Assembly: GCA_963702995.1 (NCBI GenBank)
Contig: OY969783.1
Location: forward strand, 6,804,258-6,868,257
DNA: 64,000 bases
From: MFD04580-c1 sp963702995
Lineage (GTDB): Bacteria; Planctomycetota; Phycisphaerae; Tepidisphaerales; Tepidisphaeraceae
Direction of reading: 5' to 3'
Part shown: positions 48,594 through 59,189 of the stretch, in pieces
Position numbering within the stretch: the first letter of the stretch is position 1
Layout of the letters: each line of letters starts with the position of its first letter
Position numbers and translations under genes: made by a program
The notes under the pieces: generated by a model
Database searches by the model: none
Seen by the model: the letters and a program-made list of their open reading frames with translations, nothing else
Told to the model about the DNA's origin: nothing

Positions 48594-49930
48594 ATGCCCG
48601 AGTTTCCTTCCCTCGAGCCCGACGCGCTCAATATCGTGCTGGTCGCGATCGGGAGCCATGGCGACGTCCACCCGTTCGTCGGGATCGGTATCAGGCTGAA
48701 GGGCCGCGGGCACCGGGTGACAGTCGTCGCCAACCCTCACTTTCGGTCTCTGGTGGAGCGGTCGGGCCTCGCGTTTCGCGGGGTCGGATCGGCCGAAGAA
48801 TACGGGCGACTGATCGACGACCCCGATCTGTGGGACGGGATGAAGGGGACGCGCTTTGTCCTGGAGAAGGGATTGATCCCTGCCTTGCAGCCGGTGTACG
48901 ACCATATCGTCGCGGAGGTCGGGGCGCATCCCCGGGGCGAACCGTGGTGGCCGCGTCCAGCCTGGGGCTGGGGGCGCGTGTGGCGCAGGATCGGTTTGGC
49001 GTCCCGACAGCGTCCGTGCACCTCTCTCCAGTCGTCTTCCGGTCGCTCGACGACACGTCGCTGATGTTTGGCGTGCCGATGACGCCGACGACGCCCCGAT
49101 TCCTGAAGCGGATCTACTTTGCGATCGGCGACATGTTCGTGATCGATCGCTGCCTGGCTCGGCCGATCAACGCCATGCGGCGCGACCTGGGCCTGCGGCC
49201 GGTGCGCGGCATCTTCCGAAAGTGGATGCACTCGCCGGACCTGTGCATCGGGCTCTTCCCCGATTGGTTCGCCTTGCCGCAGCGGGACTGGCCGCCGAAC
49301 TCGCGGGTGACCGGCTTCCCACTGTACGACGAGCGCGGCCTCGAGCCGCTTTCCGCCGAATTATTGAGCTTCCTCGACGCCGGCAGCCCGCCGATCGCCT
49401 TCACCCCGGGATCGGCGATGCGGCAGGGGCTCCCGTTCTTCCAGGCGGCCGCCGAAGCCTGCAAAAAGCTTGGCCGCCGCGGGCTCCTTCTATCGCGCCA
49501 TCGGGGCCATATCCCGGCCGACCTGACGCCCGGCGTCATCCATATCGATTATGCGCCGTTCAGCGAGCTTCTGCCCCGCTGCGCCGCCTTGGTGCATCAC
49601 GGAGGCGTCGGTACGCTCTCCCAAGCCCTTGCCAGCGGCATTCCGCAGTTGGTCATGCCGATGGCGCACGATCAGATCGATAACGCAAGCCGCCTCTGCC
49701 GGCTTGGGGTCGCCGCCCAGTTGGAGCCGAAGCTGTTCCGCGGGCCGGCCGTTGCCGACGCGCTGGGGGCGCTGCTCGGCTCTGATGCCGTGGCGGCGAA
49801 GTGCCGCGAGATTGCCGAGCGATTCAGCGCCGCTGACCCGCTGGGACAGACGTGCGACCTGATCGAATCGCTCGCGCCCGCCCGATCGGCCGCCAGCCGG
49901 ACCTGGGTCGCGGCGTCGCCGGTTTCGTGA
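48594..49930 (+). CDS. UGT/sterol-glucosyltransferase-like GT1 glycosyltransferase, frameshifted near 48932
   Basis: The restored protein is about 446 aa. The N-terminal acceptor domain begins NIVLVAIGSHGDVHPFVGIG, as in GT1 and MurG-like enzymes. After the break it continues TVVAASSLGLGARVAQDRFG, then IAFTPGSAMRQGLPFF, and the nucleotide-sugar motif VHHGGVGTLSQALASGIPQLVM, followed by HDQIDNASRLCRLGVA. One C is missing from the run at 48930-48933; adding it joins EVGAHPPG to RTVVAASS. The acceptor may be a lipid, hopanoid or sterol-like molecule, or an aglycone, but the sequence does not say which. Confidence 0.85.
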
Positions 49931-50020
49931 CCGTCGCTGAAACGGGAGCGGGCTCGAAATGGATGTGGTAGGCTGCGGCCGCCCGCCCTCGGCGTTGGGG
50001 CGAGAACCCAGGAGACAAGG

Positions 50021-50900
50021 ATGTCGTCCGGTCGGACAAGCGATTTGCTGATGTGTGTCCTGGGAAGCGGGTCGAGCGGCAATTGCACGCTGCTCTGGGC
50101 GCCGCGTGGCGTCGCACTGGTGGACGCCGGGCTGCCGCCGCGGACAACCGCCCGGCGGATGACGGGGACCGGCGTCTCCCTGACCGACGTCGCGGCCGTT
50201 TGCCTGACGCACCTCGACCGCGATCACTTCAACCCCTACTGGGCGCCGCAGTGGGTCGCCCGCGGCACCCGTGTCCACTGCCATGTGTCCCGCGTCGAAG
50301 ACCTCCTGGCAATCGCCGACTGCCCAGGACTTGAAGCGTGCCTTTACCCCTTTGACGAACCTGATCCCTTCCCGCTACTGCCCGGCCTGTCGGCGCGGGG
50401 GATCACGCTCGCCCACGATCGGGAGGGATCGCACGGGTTTGTCTTTCAGGCCGAAGAGGGCCTTGCGGGGCGAATCGGCTACGCGACCGATCTGGGGCGG
50501 GTGCCGCGAGAGTTGGTCGAGCGGTTTTGCGATGTCGATGTGCTGGCGATCGAGAGCAACTACGACCCTGCGATGCAGGTGGAGAAGCGCGCGCCCGGAG
50601 TTCCTCAAGCATCGCATCATGGGCGGCCGCGGGCACCTCTCCAACGAGCAGGCCTTTGCCGCGGTGCAACAAATTTTCGACCGATGCGGCAAGACGGGCC
50701 GCAGGCTTCCCGAGCATGTGGTGCTGCTGCATCGCAGCCGGCAGTGCAACTGTCCGACGATCATCCGCCAGCTTTTCGCCACCGACGCCCGGATCGGGCC
50801 GCGTCTGACCCTTGCCGAGCAGGCATCGCGTACGCCGTGGCTGCGAGTCGGCCGCGAGCAGCCGCTCGTCGGCGAGCAACTCGACTTGGCATGGGTCTGA
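50021..50900 (+). CDS. MBL-fold metallohydrolase, frameshifted near 50592
   Basis: The restored protein is about 294 aa. The metal site is visible as HLDRDHF (HxxxDH) in AAVCLTHLDRDHFNPYW, with an N-terminal LGSGSSGNCTLLWAPRGVALVDAG as in the YycJ/WalJ group. Further ligands lie in IGYATDLGRVP and LAIESNYDPAM. At 50588-50594 one CG unit is missing from a CG run; restoring it joins EKRARPEFLKHRI to GGRGHLSNEQAFAAV, which continues to QLDLAWV. The ATG follows AGGAGACAAGG. YycJ-type enzymes have been linked to exonuclease activity and cell-wall homeostasis; the function here is not established. Confidence 0.83.
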
Positions 50901-50953
50901 AGAAAGGGGAGACTCCCCGATTCGGCCCGCAAATAGGGAGTCTCCCCTTTCTT
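50900..50953. terminator. Strong bidirectional hairpin, repeat-like
   Basis: A perfect 18-bp stem (50900-50917 with 50936-50953) begins inside the stop codon of the MBL gene. A third partial copy AAAAAAGGGGAGGCTCCC follows at 50965-50982 and reaches the stop region of the opposing beta-helix gene. It is well placed to terminate both convergent transcripts. Confidence 0.8.
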
Positions 50954-50981
50954 CGGGTGACGCGAAAAAAGGGGAGGCTCC

Positions 50982-52703
50982 CTATTGGTAGCGCGGCAGG
51001 CTGGTCTTCGACTGGACTTCTAGGAAGTTGGGAACGGGGTTCAGCGGAGAGCCGATCGTGGAGCCGCAGAAGAACGTCCCGGCCGTGTCCCCCGAGCTTT
51101 GAGTGTTCGCGAACGTGATTCGGCCCCTCAACGTGATCTTGGCGTTGAAGACGTTGCTGGTAAAGACCGACCCGCTTGCATCCTCCGAACCGTAGCTGTT
51201 GATGCTGAAGCTCAGCCCGTAGAACGTGTTGTTGTAGACGTTCTCGTTGAAGTTCGTGGGGTTCATCTTCAGCGCGATATCAACGTTCCACGTCGCGTTG
51301 TTGTGGATGGTGTAGTTCCGCGAGTTGTTGTCCATGTACACGCCGGCCGCCCCCCAGCCCCCGCTGCGGACGTTGAAAATCCGGTTGTAGGCCAGCACGC
51401 TCCCTGCGCCGTTGGTCCCGTAGGTGTAGATCGCGCCGCCGTCGGTCGCCTGGAGCATCACGTCGCTGATGCTGTTGTACGTCACCTGTGACACCGTTGA
51501 CCCGGACCACTTGACCCCGTCGCGGCCGGAGTAGAGGACGGTGTTGTGGTCAACCACGTTACGGGTTCCCCAGATCCGGATCGCCGAGGCGTCGCTCGCG
51601 AAGGTGTTCGTATTCAGAACGACGTTGTTCTGAGCCACATTTCCGTTACCGATCAGCAGGATGCCGTCGCCGGCGCTGCCGTCGATCGTGCTGTTGACGA
51701 TCTGATCGTTGTTGCCGATCAGCGAAATGCCGCCGTCGTTGGGCGGCTGCCACCCGTTGGCCAGGATCGTGTACTGCGACGTGTAGTGGGCGCCGATCCC
51801 ATTCAGGACGATGTTGTTCGACCCACCGCTGGTGATCGTGCAGGCGAAAAGCTGAACGCCGAGGATCGTCACGTTGCTCTTTCCCTTGAGGTTAAAGCCG
51901 TACTGCCGGGCTTTGGCCTCGACCAGATGGCCGCTCGTTCCATTGGGCGCCCAAAGGTAGAGCGCGCCGCTTGGGTCACGGAACCATTCTCCTGGGGCGT
52001 CGAGGTACTGGAACTTGCCCGTCAGGTAGTAGGTGTTCCCGGGGTGGACGCCCGGGTGCGGGTCCCCCATCGACTTGAGGCCGACCGTCAGGCGGCCCCC
52101 GCTCTGCCCGATGACCGTGCCGCTCTGCGCTACCCACTGGCTCCCCGACGTGATGTGGATGACCGCGCCGGCGGCCGATACGCCGGCGGCCGCCGGGTCC
52201 ATGAGCGTGCTGTTGCTCGACCCTAAGCCGGCAGTCGCCAGCGTCGGGTGCGACAGATCGAGCGTCGTGTTCGGCCAGCGGGCCTCGACCATCGACACGC
52301 CATCGACGAACACCTGGTTGTTCCCGAAGCCCAGGTCCCAGGGTTGCGCGGCGACGTCAACCGTTGAGGAGTAGCCGGACCACCCCGTCACCGCGTTCGC
52401 CCCGTCAATGATGACGGTTTCGCCGTTGTACGCCTGGAAGGTGACCGGGCTCCCCGCCGCGCCCGACTTCGGCGTCACCGTTTCGCGGTACGTGCCTGCG
52501 CGAATGTCAACGACATCGCCGGGGCCGGCAAGTGTGGCGGCGTGCTGGATCGTCTGGAATGGGGCGTCGATCGTCCCGGGGTTGGTGTCGTTCCCGGCGG
52601 GCGAGACGAAATACGTCGCCGAGAGAAGGGCTCGCGTCTCAAGGCGCTCCGCCACCGGCCAATGCCCACGGGACAAGGAGCGAGTCTTGGAAGGCTGAGC
52701 CAT
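50982..52703 (-). CDS. Exported parallel beta-helix protein with L-E-T-R-A-L-L-S-A motif
   Basis: The 573-aa product starts MAQPSKTRSLSRGHWPVAE and carries RLETRALLSA at residues about 19-28, the planctomycete LEPR-x-L-L-type export motif. TYFVSPAGNDTNPGTIDAPF follows, the standard start of right-handed beta-helix proteins of the pectate-lyase-like family. The body has many PbH1-type coils (NNQIVNS, NNVVLNTN, RNVVDHNTVLYSGRDGV, NYTIHNNATWNVDIAL). Such proteins often bind or cleave polysaccharide. No catalytic residues can be assigned safely. The start follows GAGGG. Confidence 0.85.
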   Translation of the reverse strand: MAQPSKTRSLSRGHWPVAERLETRALLSATYFVSPAGNDTNPGTIDAPFQTIQHAATLAGPGDVVDIRAGTYRETVTPKSGAAGSPVTFQAYNGETVIIDGANAVTGWSGYSSTVDVAAQPWDLGFGNNQVFVDGVSMVEARWPNTTLDLSHPTLATAGLGSSNSTLMDPAAAGVSAAGAVIHITSGSQWVAQSGTVIGQSGGRLTVGLKSMGDPHPGVHPGNTYYLTGKFQYLDAPGEWFRDPSGALYLWAPNGTSGHLVEAKARQYGFNLKGKSNVTILGVQLFACTITSGGSNNIVLNGIGAHYTSQYTILANGWQPPNDGGISLIGNNDQIVNSTIDGSAGDGILLIGNGNVAQNNVVLNTNTFASDASAIRIWGTRNVVDHNTVLYSGRDGVKWSGSTVSQVTYNSISDVMLQATDGGAIYTYGTNGAGSVLAYNRIFNVRSGGWGAAGVYMDNNSRNYTIHNNATWNVDIALKMNPTNFNENVYNNTFYGLSFSINSYGSEDASGSVFTSNVFNAKITLRGRITFANTQSSGDTAGTFFCGSTIGSPLNPVPNFLEVQSKTSLPRYQ

Positions 52704-53109
52704 GAAGAACCCTCGATTGGCAACGTCTCGCGGCCGCCACGGGATTGCGCGGCGACAACGGATCGCAACGCGGCGACCGCAAGGCGTTGCCGCTCGGAAT
52801 TGCGCGGCAACTTCGATGCGAACGACCACGTGTCCGGTGGAGATCCGGAGAGAAAAGAAAACAGGTTGAGGCGGTCAAGAGGGGCCGGAGCGCTGCTGAA
52901 GATCGGCTCGGCCCATAGACGCCCGCTTTTGGGGAAGCGGGCCATCACCCACTCTGACGCCGACGGCGGGAATATAGGGTGATTGCCAACACCTTCAACG
53001 AATTTTTTACCGTTTTCGCAAAAAGATTGTAAGGGAGTCCATCGGTGCAAAGCGAAATCGGAGGAAGTGCCTGTCGGCCTGATGGCTCGCGGAGAGCCTC
53101 CGTTTTCGA
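52704..53109. other. Intergenic region upstream of the beta-helix gene
   Basis: These 406 bp contain no credible gene. The promoter of the leftward beta-helix gene should lie here. An A/T-rich tract near 53000-53035 (AATTTTTTACCGTTTTCGC) stands out but I could not assign boxes. Confidence 0.4.
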
Positions 53110-56100
53110 TCAGTGCGAAGCGGCCGGCACGGTCTTCTGGGGGACAGGCCGTTCGGCGGCCGCGGCTGGCGCCGTTGACGGCAGGGCCTCTGTTGTCGTC
53201 GGCCCGGTGGCGGGATGGGTGGTCGGCGTGAGGGACTGGGTAAGGTAGGGCTGCTCCTCCAGCAGCCACCGCAGCCGTTCCGCCGCATTGTGGGCCGGCG
53301 CGGTGAACGCGAGCCGAAAGCCGACATCCGCGAACGGCTCGGTCGCGTTGGTGATGGGATAAGGGCGGGTCGGGTCCAGTTCCGGCGCCGAGAAGGCCGA
53401 ACCTCCGATCGCGGCGAGCCGGCTCGCACCAGCCCTTCCCGGAGTCGTCAGCGATTTCGCCAGCCGGGCGACCGCTTCGGCATTCCTCCGATCGGCCATC
53501 TGGTCCAGCGCGTCGGGGCTCTCGCACACCAACTCGGCGACGTTGCCAACCAGTTGCAGGAACGTCAGGCCGCCTCGGGAATTGACCTTGCGAAAGAAGA
53601 GCGTGTTATCGATCGAGTCGCGGCAGTTGGGCTGCCCCGGCCGCAGTCGATCCTTCGGCCAGAACGCGCCCGCGACCCCGTTGTCCGGCCACTGGTTGGG
53701 GGCGACGTCAGGGCGATAAGTCAATTGCGTCCGGAAGGTCTGATCGCGCAGGTTCCAGTCAGAATCCGGCGTCCTGGCTTCGAACAGGTCGTAGGCGGCG
53801 CGCCACTCTCGGGAGGACGGAAGGCGGCAGTTCAGAAGGCCGGCCGCATAGAGCGCCGCCTGCGCCGGCACCTGCTGCATCGGATGTTCGTCATTGGGGT
53901 TGTCCCCGAAGCGCTCGGCCAGCGAGTGCCGGTTAAATCGCGTCTGCCGCAGGGGCGGCGCCAGATCGAACGGGCTGGGCGTCCCGCGGCCGTCGTCAAA
54001 ACGCCAGGTATCGAATCGCGCCAGAGGCTGGTCCGGACGGCCGCCCAGCGCCCAGGCGAGCGGGCCGCGAAGCGCCAATCCCGCCGGCGGCTTCAGAAGC
54101 CCGTTCATGGCGGGCCAGGCGTTGGCGCCGCTCGTCACTTCGGAGAAGAGCCCGATCGATACCTCCGTCGTCGAGAGATAGAAAGGGCGAAGCCCCGGCG
54201 TGACGACCCGAATGAACTCGATCAGGTAGACCGAGTCCTTGACCGGGAGCTTATAGGGTTCGCCCGGGCTCTGATCGAGCAGGCGGGGGTCGGACACCGG
54301 CTCCGGCTCTCCGACGCGATCGAGCTTGGCGACCAGGTCGGCCATTTCAGGCAGGGCCTTGAGGCGGCCGGCGGAGATCTTCAGGTTGTCGGACGCGGCG
54401 CGCGCGACATCCTCCTTGCCCGTGGTGCTCGCGACGTGAGCGAGGTACAGGAAGAAGTTGAAGTGCCCGACGGGCGTCAGCCGCTCGACCTCGGCTTCGT
54501 CCACACCAAACTCCCGTCGCAGCCGGGCGGCCGACGGAAGGAGTTCGGCATTGCCACCTTCGATAAATCGCCGCCAGCGTTGCGGCCCGGCGCGAATGAC
54601 CCGTTCGATGGCGGCCGACGCTTCCACCGGGCGCTTGAGCGTCTTGAGGAGGTTGATCAGGCGCGTTCGTATCGCCAGTTCCGTGTCCAGCTCGCCTGCC
54701 TGGGTGGGCCACACGGGACGAACGTCCGACGAGGACCCAAGCCGCGTCCAGGCTGCGAGCGCGATCTCCGGCGAGCGCGATTCGGAAGCAAGCCGCACGA
54801 GCTGGTCGCGCGTCGCCTCGACCACCGCCTGAAGGTTCCCCAGCCGGCTGACGTCAACCCGAACCAGCGTCTGAACGGCCGCACTTGCCCAGAACTCGGG
54901 GTCGCGCTGCCGCCAGGACTCGTCCGGCCGGTCGTCAAGCGTGATCAGCTCTCGATCAATCGGGAAGTCCTTACCCAGGGCGCGGAGCTTGTCACCCCAG
55001 GCAAGGAACTCGACGCCGGCGTCATGGGCCGACTTGGCGATCCCCGCCGCGTCGGGGATCGGCGTCGCCGGCGTCGCGGCGTCGGCGGTGGGGGGCTCGG
55101 ACCAGCGCGAGAGGCTCATCAGGTCGCGCTCGCGCCGCTCCCAGGCGGCCGCCGCGAAGGGTTCCGACAGCCCCAGCGGAACCGGCGGGAATGCCGCATC
55201 CAGTTGCAGCAATGCCGTGCGAACCGCCTCCGTCGCCGTTCGAGCCGCCACGAACGATTCGTGATCGCGGCCGTATCGATCGAGCCGCGCCGCCTGGGCC
55301 GCCGACCAGAGCTTCCATCGCTGCTTCAGCCGGTCCGATGTGGTGGTGAAGAGCTGTCGTTGCACGAACGCGAACCATTCGCGGGGGTCATCGGTCTTGA
55401 CCCAGTCCTTGCGGAGCGTCTCGATATCGTGCTCGAGCGCGGTGACGCGCTGGCCCACTTCGCCCGCCTGCTGCTCTACGTCCTTCTTGACGAACTTCGA
55501 CTGCCGAAGCGCGGTGATGCGCCCTTCGATCGCAGCTTCCGCCAGTTCGACCGTCTGACGCTCCGGTGCGCTGAGCGACTGGGTCGCGATCTCCGCCTTG
55601 ACGGCCGCCAGCCGCTGGCTCGCGCCCGCGATCGGCGCGTAATGGTCACCCGGCTGGGCGAGGAGATACTCGTCCACATGGTCGAGCCAGACGTGGATGT
55701 CTTCCACCGATGGGCCGCCGGCACGAAACCGCGTCTCGACCTCGCTCGCCAGCCGCTCGCGGCCATAAGCGCTGGGCCAGCCCGAACGGGCGAGCTGCGC
55801 GAGTTTGGCCGCCGCCGGGACGTTGTCGCGCAACACGTCCAGGCCCTCGGCCCGGCTTCGGTCAGACGTTGGGCGGCGACGACGGCGATCCGGAGCTGGC
55901 CCGCCATCGGCGCCAGGGTTTTGTCCCCAGTGGCCTCGGCGGTTTGAACGTCGGCCGCGAAGCGGGCCCAAGCCGCTTCCGATTTTTCAATGTCCGCGAG
56001 GAGGCGAGGTTTCTCTCGAAGAAGCCGATCGACCCCGCCCACCAGGTCGGCGAACGGCGACGGCCGCGCAGCGCGAGCGACCGCGTCTATGTAAGCCGCC

Positions 56101-57257
56101 GGCCGCACCCAGCCCCGCGCCTCGTATCGACGCGCGACGGCATCGACCTCCGCCAGGGACTTCCAATGCGCCGGCGTAAGGGCGGCTTCAATCCGGCCGA
56201 TCCCTTCGAGGATCGTCCGGGAGCGGCTTAAGGCGGTGACGTCGAGCCCTCCGCCGGGGACGGAATCCAGCGGGACGTGGCGCGCCTCGGCCCGCTCCAG
56301 CTCGTCGATGATCGGGGCGAGCCCGGGGTCGGCGCGATAGCGACCGCGTCGCTCGGGCTCTTCCAGCCCTTTCGCGAACGCCGAGAACCACTCTCGATCC
56401 GCGCGAACGAGGCGGTCGTGCGCCGTCTGGTTCATGTGAACGACGGCGGCCGCTCCCAGCCCGATGGCGATGACCGGGGCCAGCAGCCATGCCATCGGCG
56501 TACTTTTGACCCGCGGCGGAGGCGGCGTCAGGTCGGCCAATGCCGCGGCGAGGGCGTCCAGGTCCCTGGGGCGGGTGGCGGGGTTCAGGAGCGTGCCGCA
56601 CAGCTCTCGCCAGGCGCGCCCTTGCGGCCCGAAGCGCGCCCATTCGACGCTGTCGGCGATCGGAAGGTCGGCCGTCGCGTCGAAAGGCTTATGGGCGACG
56701 AGCTGGTAGACGATCCCGCCAACCGCGCGAAGATCGGCCACTTGATCGTCGGCGGAGGCGGCCGACAACGCCGGGTCGGCCAGAAAAACCTGGGACGCGC
56801 CGGCCGCTTCCCCCGGCTGAATCATTACGTTTGACGGCTTGAGGTTCCCATGTGCCCGCTGTCGAGCCGACCGGAGCTCCAGCAGCCCGGCGACGACCCC
56901 CGTCGCCACCCGATGGACCGAAACGGGCGGGACGGTCGCCTGGCCGTCGATCAGCTTTTGAGCTGTCTGCGCGTAATAGTCCGTGACGTAATAGGCGCCG
57001 ACGGCGACCGGCCGCATCTCGTAGATCGGCGCCCAGTGCTGGCCGCCGCGGAAGGCGAGCTGCCGCTGGAGCCCGGCCCGATCGAGAAAGAGCTGAACGG
57101 ATGAATCGGCCTCAAGCAGGCCCATTGGGGTGGGGTCGAACGCCTTGACGACGAACGTAGGCGGGCCATCGTCTTGCAGAAGGCGGGCGAGCAGCACCGA
57201 CGTCACCGTAGACCGGTGGATCGCCTTCACTGTCTCGTAATTGCCGTATGTGGCCAT
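53110..57257 (-). CDS. Pseudokinase-transmembrane-FGE/SUMF1 fusion, frameshifted near 55852
   Basis: The restored protein is about 1382 aa. Residues about 1-250 are a Ser/Thr-kinase-like domain. The VAIK-type lysine is present (FVVKAF), but the catalytic loop reads HGNLKPSNVMI, with Asn replacing the base Asp of HRDLKPSN. The DFG position is VFLADPAL. A membrane helix (about 258-278, WLLAPVIAIGLGAAAVVHM) and a long helical region follow. The C-terminal 350 residues match the SUMF1/FGE fold: PFYLSTTEVSIGLFSE, CRLPSSREWRAAYDL, LVGNVAELVCES, GGSAFSAPE and DVGFRLAF. One base is missing at CCC 55851-55853; adding it joins TEAG to AEGLDVLRDN. The partner is unknown. Confidence 0.78.
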
Positions 57258-57770
57258 TCGTATTTCAATGGATCGCCCGAACCGCCCGAACGATATGACT
57301 AAAAGCTAAAAGTTGACGCCCGTCGCCGCCCCTTCCCCAGCGGGCTGCGCCAAATCGACAATCGCGATTGGGCGATCGAACCCGCCCGCGCGGCCGGCGC
57401 AATCCATGGCCATCGCAACCGCTCGTCCGCCGCTCGGCAAAGGATTGTAACCGTTTCGCTCCCGCCGACAAACGCGACGAACCCCAACGCGGTCAGCCCC
57501 CAGACGACCCCGAGACAAGCCCGCTGGGCGGTGCGGCACTCCTCGCTCGGAAGGCCGACGTCCCCATCGGCCTTTCGGGTCGAGCTGACGGCCGAGCCCT
57601 TGGCCGCCCTGAAGGCGGGCGGCCCGCCGCCAAAAAAATCGGGCCGCACCTCCCATACCGCCGTGCGGTATCATCCGGCGGACAATGGGCCTGGGCCCGC
57701 GGCAGGGGCGGGCCAGCGCTCGTCCGTTCAACAGGCAACTCTTGAATCGCGGAACCCTCGGCGGCATCGC
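57258..57770. other. Divergent intergenic region with repeat fragment
   Basis: These 513 bp separate the divergent pseudokinase-FGE and NPCBM genes. The block 57554-57579 matches the palindromic repeat core at 48402-48427. I see no gene; promoters for both neighbours must lie here. Confidence 0.45.
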
Positions 57771-58997
57771 ATGAACATCACTCGCCTTCACATCGCGTTG
57801 TTGGTTCTCTCTGGAAGCCTCGCGGGCTTGCTCTGCGGCCCGGCATCGGCCCAGGACGCATGGTCGTTGCTCGGCCCTGACCTCTCGACCGCTCCGGTAT
57901 CACTGAAGGCGATCGACGCGGCCGGCGTCCGCGTGGCGCCCACCGCTGGCGGGCCTGAGCGCGTCATCCCCTTCGACCAGTTCGTCGAACTGACGCGTAC
58001 GCTCGCGGCCGCCCCGCCGCACGGGAAGTACGACCTGCGGATGGTCTCGGGGGATCACATCAACGGCGAGCCGATCGCGGTGAAAGGGGAGTCGCTCGCG
58101 TGGAAGAACGCAGTCGCGGGCGAAGTGATCGTCCCCCTGCGACAACTCGCGTCGCTCACGGCGGCCGGCGCGACACTCGCCGACGAAAAGCGGGCACAGG
58201 ATGTCGTGACGTTCTCCAATGGTGACACCGTCCGCGGCACGGTGACCGAGCTGAACCTCGCAAAGGTGACGGTATCGACCGACTCCGGGCTGACTGACCT
58301 TCCGTTCGAATCCGTCCGCGCGATCGGCTTTGCTACAACCGCAACGCCGGCGGGGCAGGCGGACAAGGCGGCGTTCAGAGTTCGGATCGATGAAGGCTCC
58401 AGCGTCATCGGCTCGGCCGTGACGCTCGATAAGGGGGGCTTGAGCGTCACGCTCTCGGGGGAGCGGCGGGTGATCGACATCGCCCGCGTCACGGGCATCG
58501 AGCAGATCAACGGGCCGGTCAGTTGGCTATCGAGCCGCACGCCGACGCAGAGCATTTACGTCCCGTACGTCGGCAACGGTCAGGACTTCCCCGCCCGGAT
58601 GAACCGCAATTACAAAGGCGAGCCGATCTTCTTTAAGGACCGGCGATATGAACGCGGGATCGGCGTTCATTCATATTCGAAGCTGGTCTTCCGGCTGGAC
58701 GGCAGCAGCTATACGACGTTCCGGGCCCGGTACGCGCTGGACCCCGATTCGTCCATCGGCGATGTGACGGTCCGCATCAAGCTGGACGACCGGATCGTCC
58801 ACGAGAAGGAGCATTTTCGCTCCGGCGTCTTGTCGCCGCCGGTGGTGGTGGACCTGAATGGCGCGACCAGCCTGACGCTGGAAGTCGATTTCGGCTCAGG
58901 TGGCAACGCTCAGGACCGGCTGAACTGGATCGAGCCCGCGCTCTTGAAGGTCCGCCCGGCTTCCGAGCCTTCGACCGCTCCGGCGGCCGGGCGCTAG
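57771..58997 (+). CDS. Exported NPCBM-domain protein
   Basis: The 408-aa product has a signal peptide ending LLCGPASAQDA. The N-terminal half has a repeated beta pattern (VTFSNGDTVRGTVTELN, GSSVIGSAVTLDKGGLSV). The C-terminal domain of about 150 residues is NPCBM-like, a carbohydrate-binding module: KDRRYERGIGVHSYSKLVF, FRARYALDPDSSIGDVTVRI and LTLEVDFGSGGNAQDRLNWI. Such proteins are abundant in Planctomycetes and usually bind surface or environmental glycans. No enzyme domain is visible. The ATG at 57771 was chosen because it opens the signal peptide. Confidence 0.87.
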   Translation: MNITRLHIALLVLSGSLAGLLCGPASAQDAWSLLGPDLSTAPVSLKAIDAAGVRVAPTAGGPERVIPFDQFVELTRTLAAAPPHGKYDLRMVSGDHINGEPIAVKGESLAWKNAVAGEVIVPLRQLASLTAAGATLADEKRAQDVVTFSNGDTVRGTVTELNLAKVTVSTDSGLTDLPFESVRAIGFATTATPAGQADKAAFRVRIDEGSSVIGSAVTLDKGGLSVTLSGERRVIDIARVTGIEQINGPVSWLSSRTPTQSIYVPYVGNGQDFPARMNRNYKGEPIFFKDRRYERGIGVHSYSKLVFRLDGSSYTTFRARYALDPDSSIGDVTVRIKLDDRIVHEKEHFRSGVLSPPVVVDLNGATSLTLEVDFGSGGNAQDRLNWIEPALLKVRPASEPSTAPAAGR

Positions 58998-59189
58998 GGC
59001 GACCAGGGCAGGCGAAGGCGGGACGAGGCGGGAGAGGCTCGATTGACACCGGGGGCGAAAACCGTTTTCATCTCCGCGCGGCGGGGGATCGCCCGCTGAA
59101 TGGACGTCAGTCGCCGCGACATTGGGAACATCGATCAGACCCCGCGGCGCGCGTCGGCGCTCCGTTTTTCCACCGCTGGAGGCTCTTTC

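Noticed and set aside
53215..55947. 910-codon open frame antisense to the pseudokinase-FGE gene
   Set aside because: It is very long but arginine-rich and repetitive, and the opposite strand carries clear SUMF1 and helical domains.
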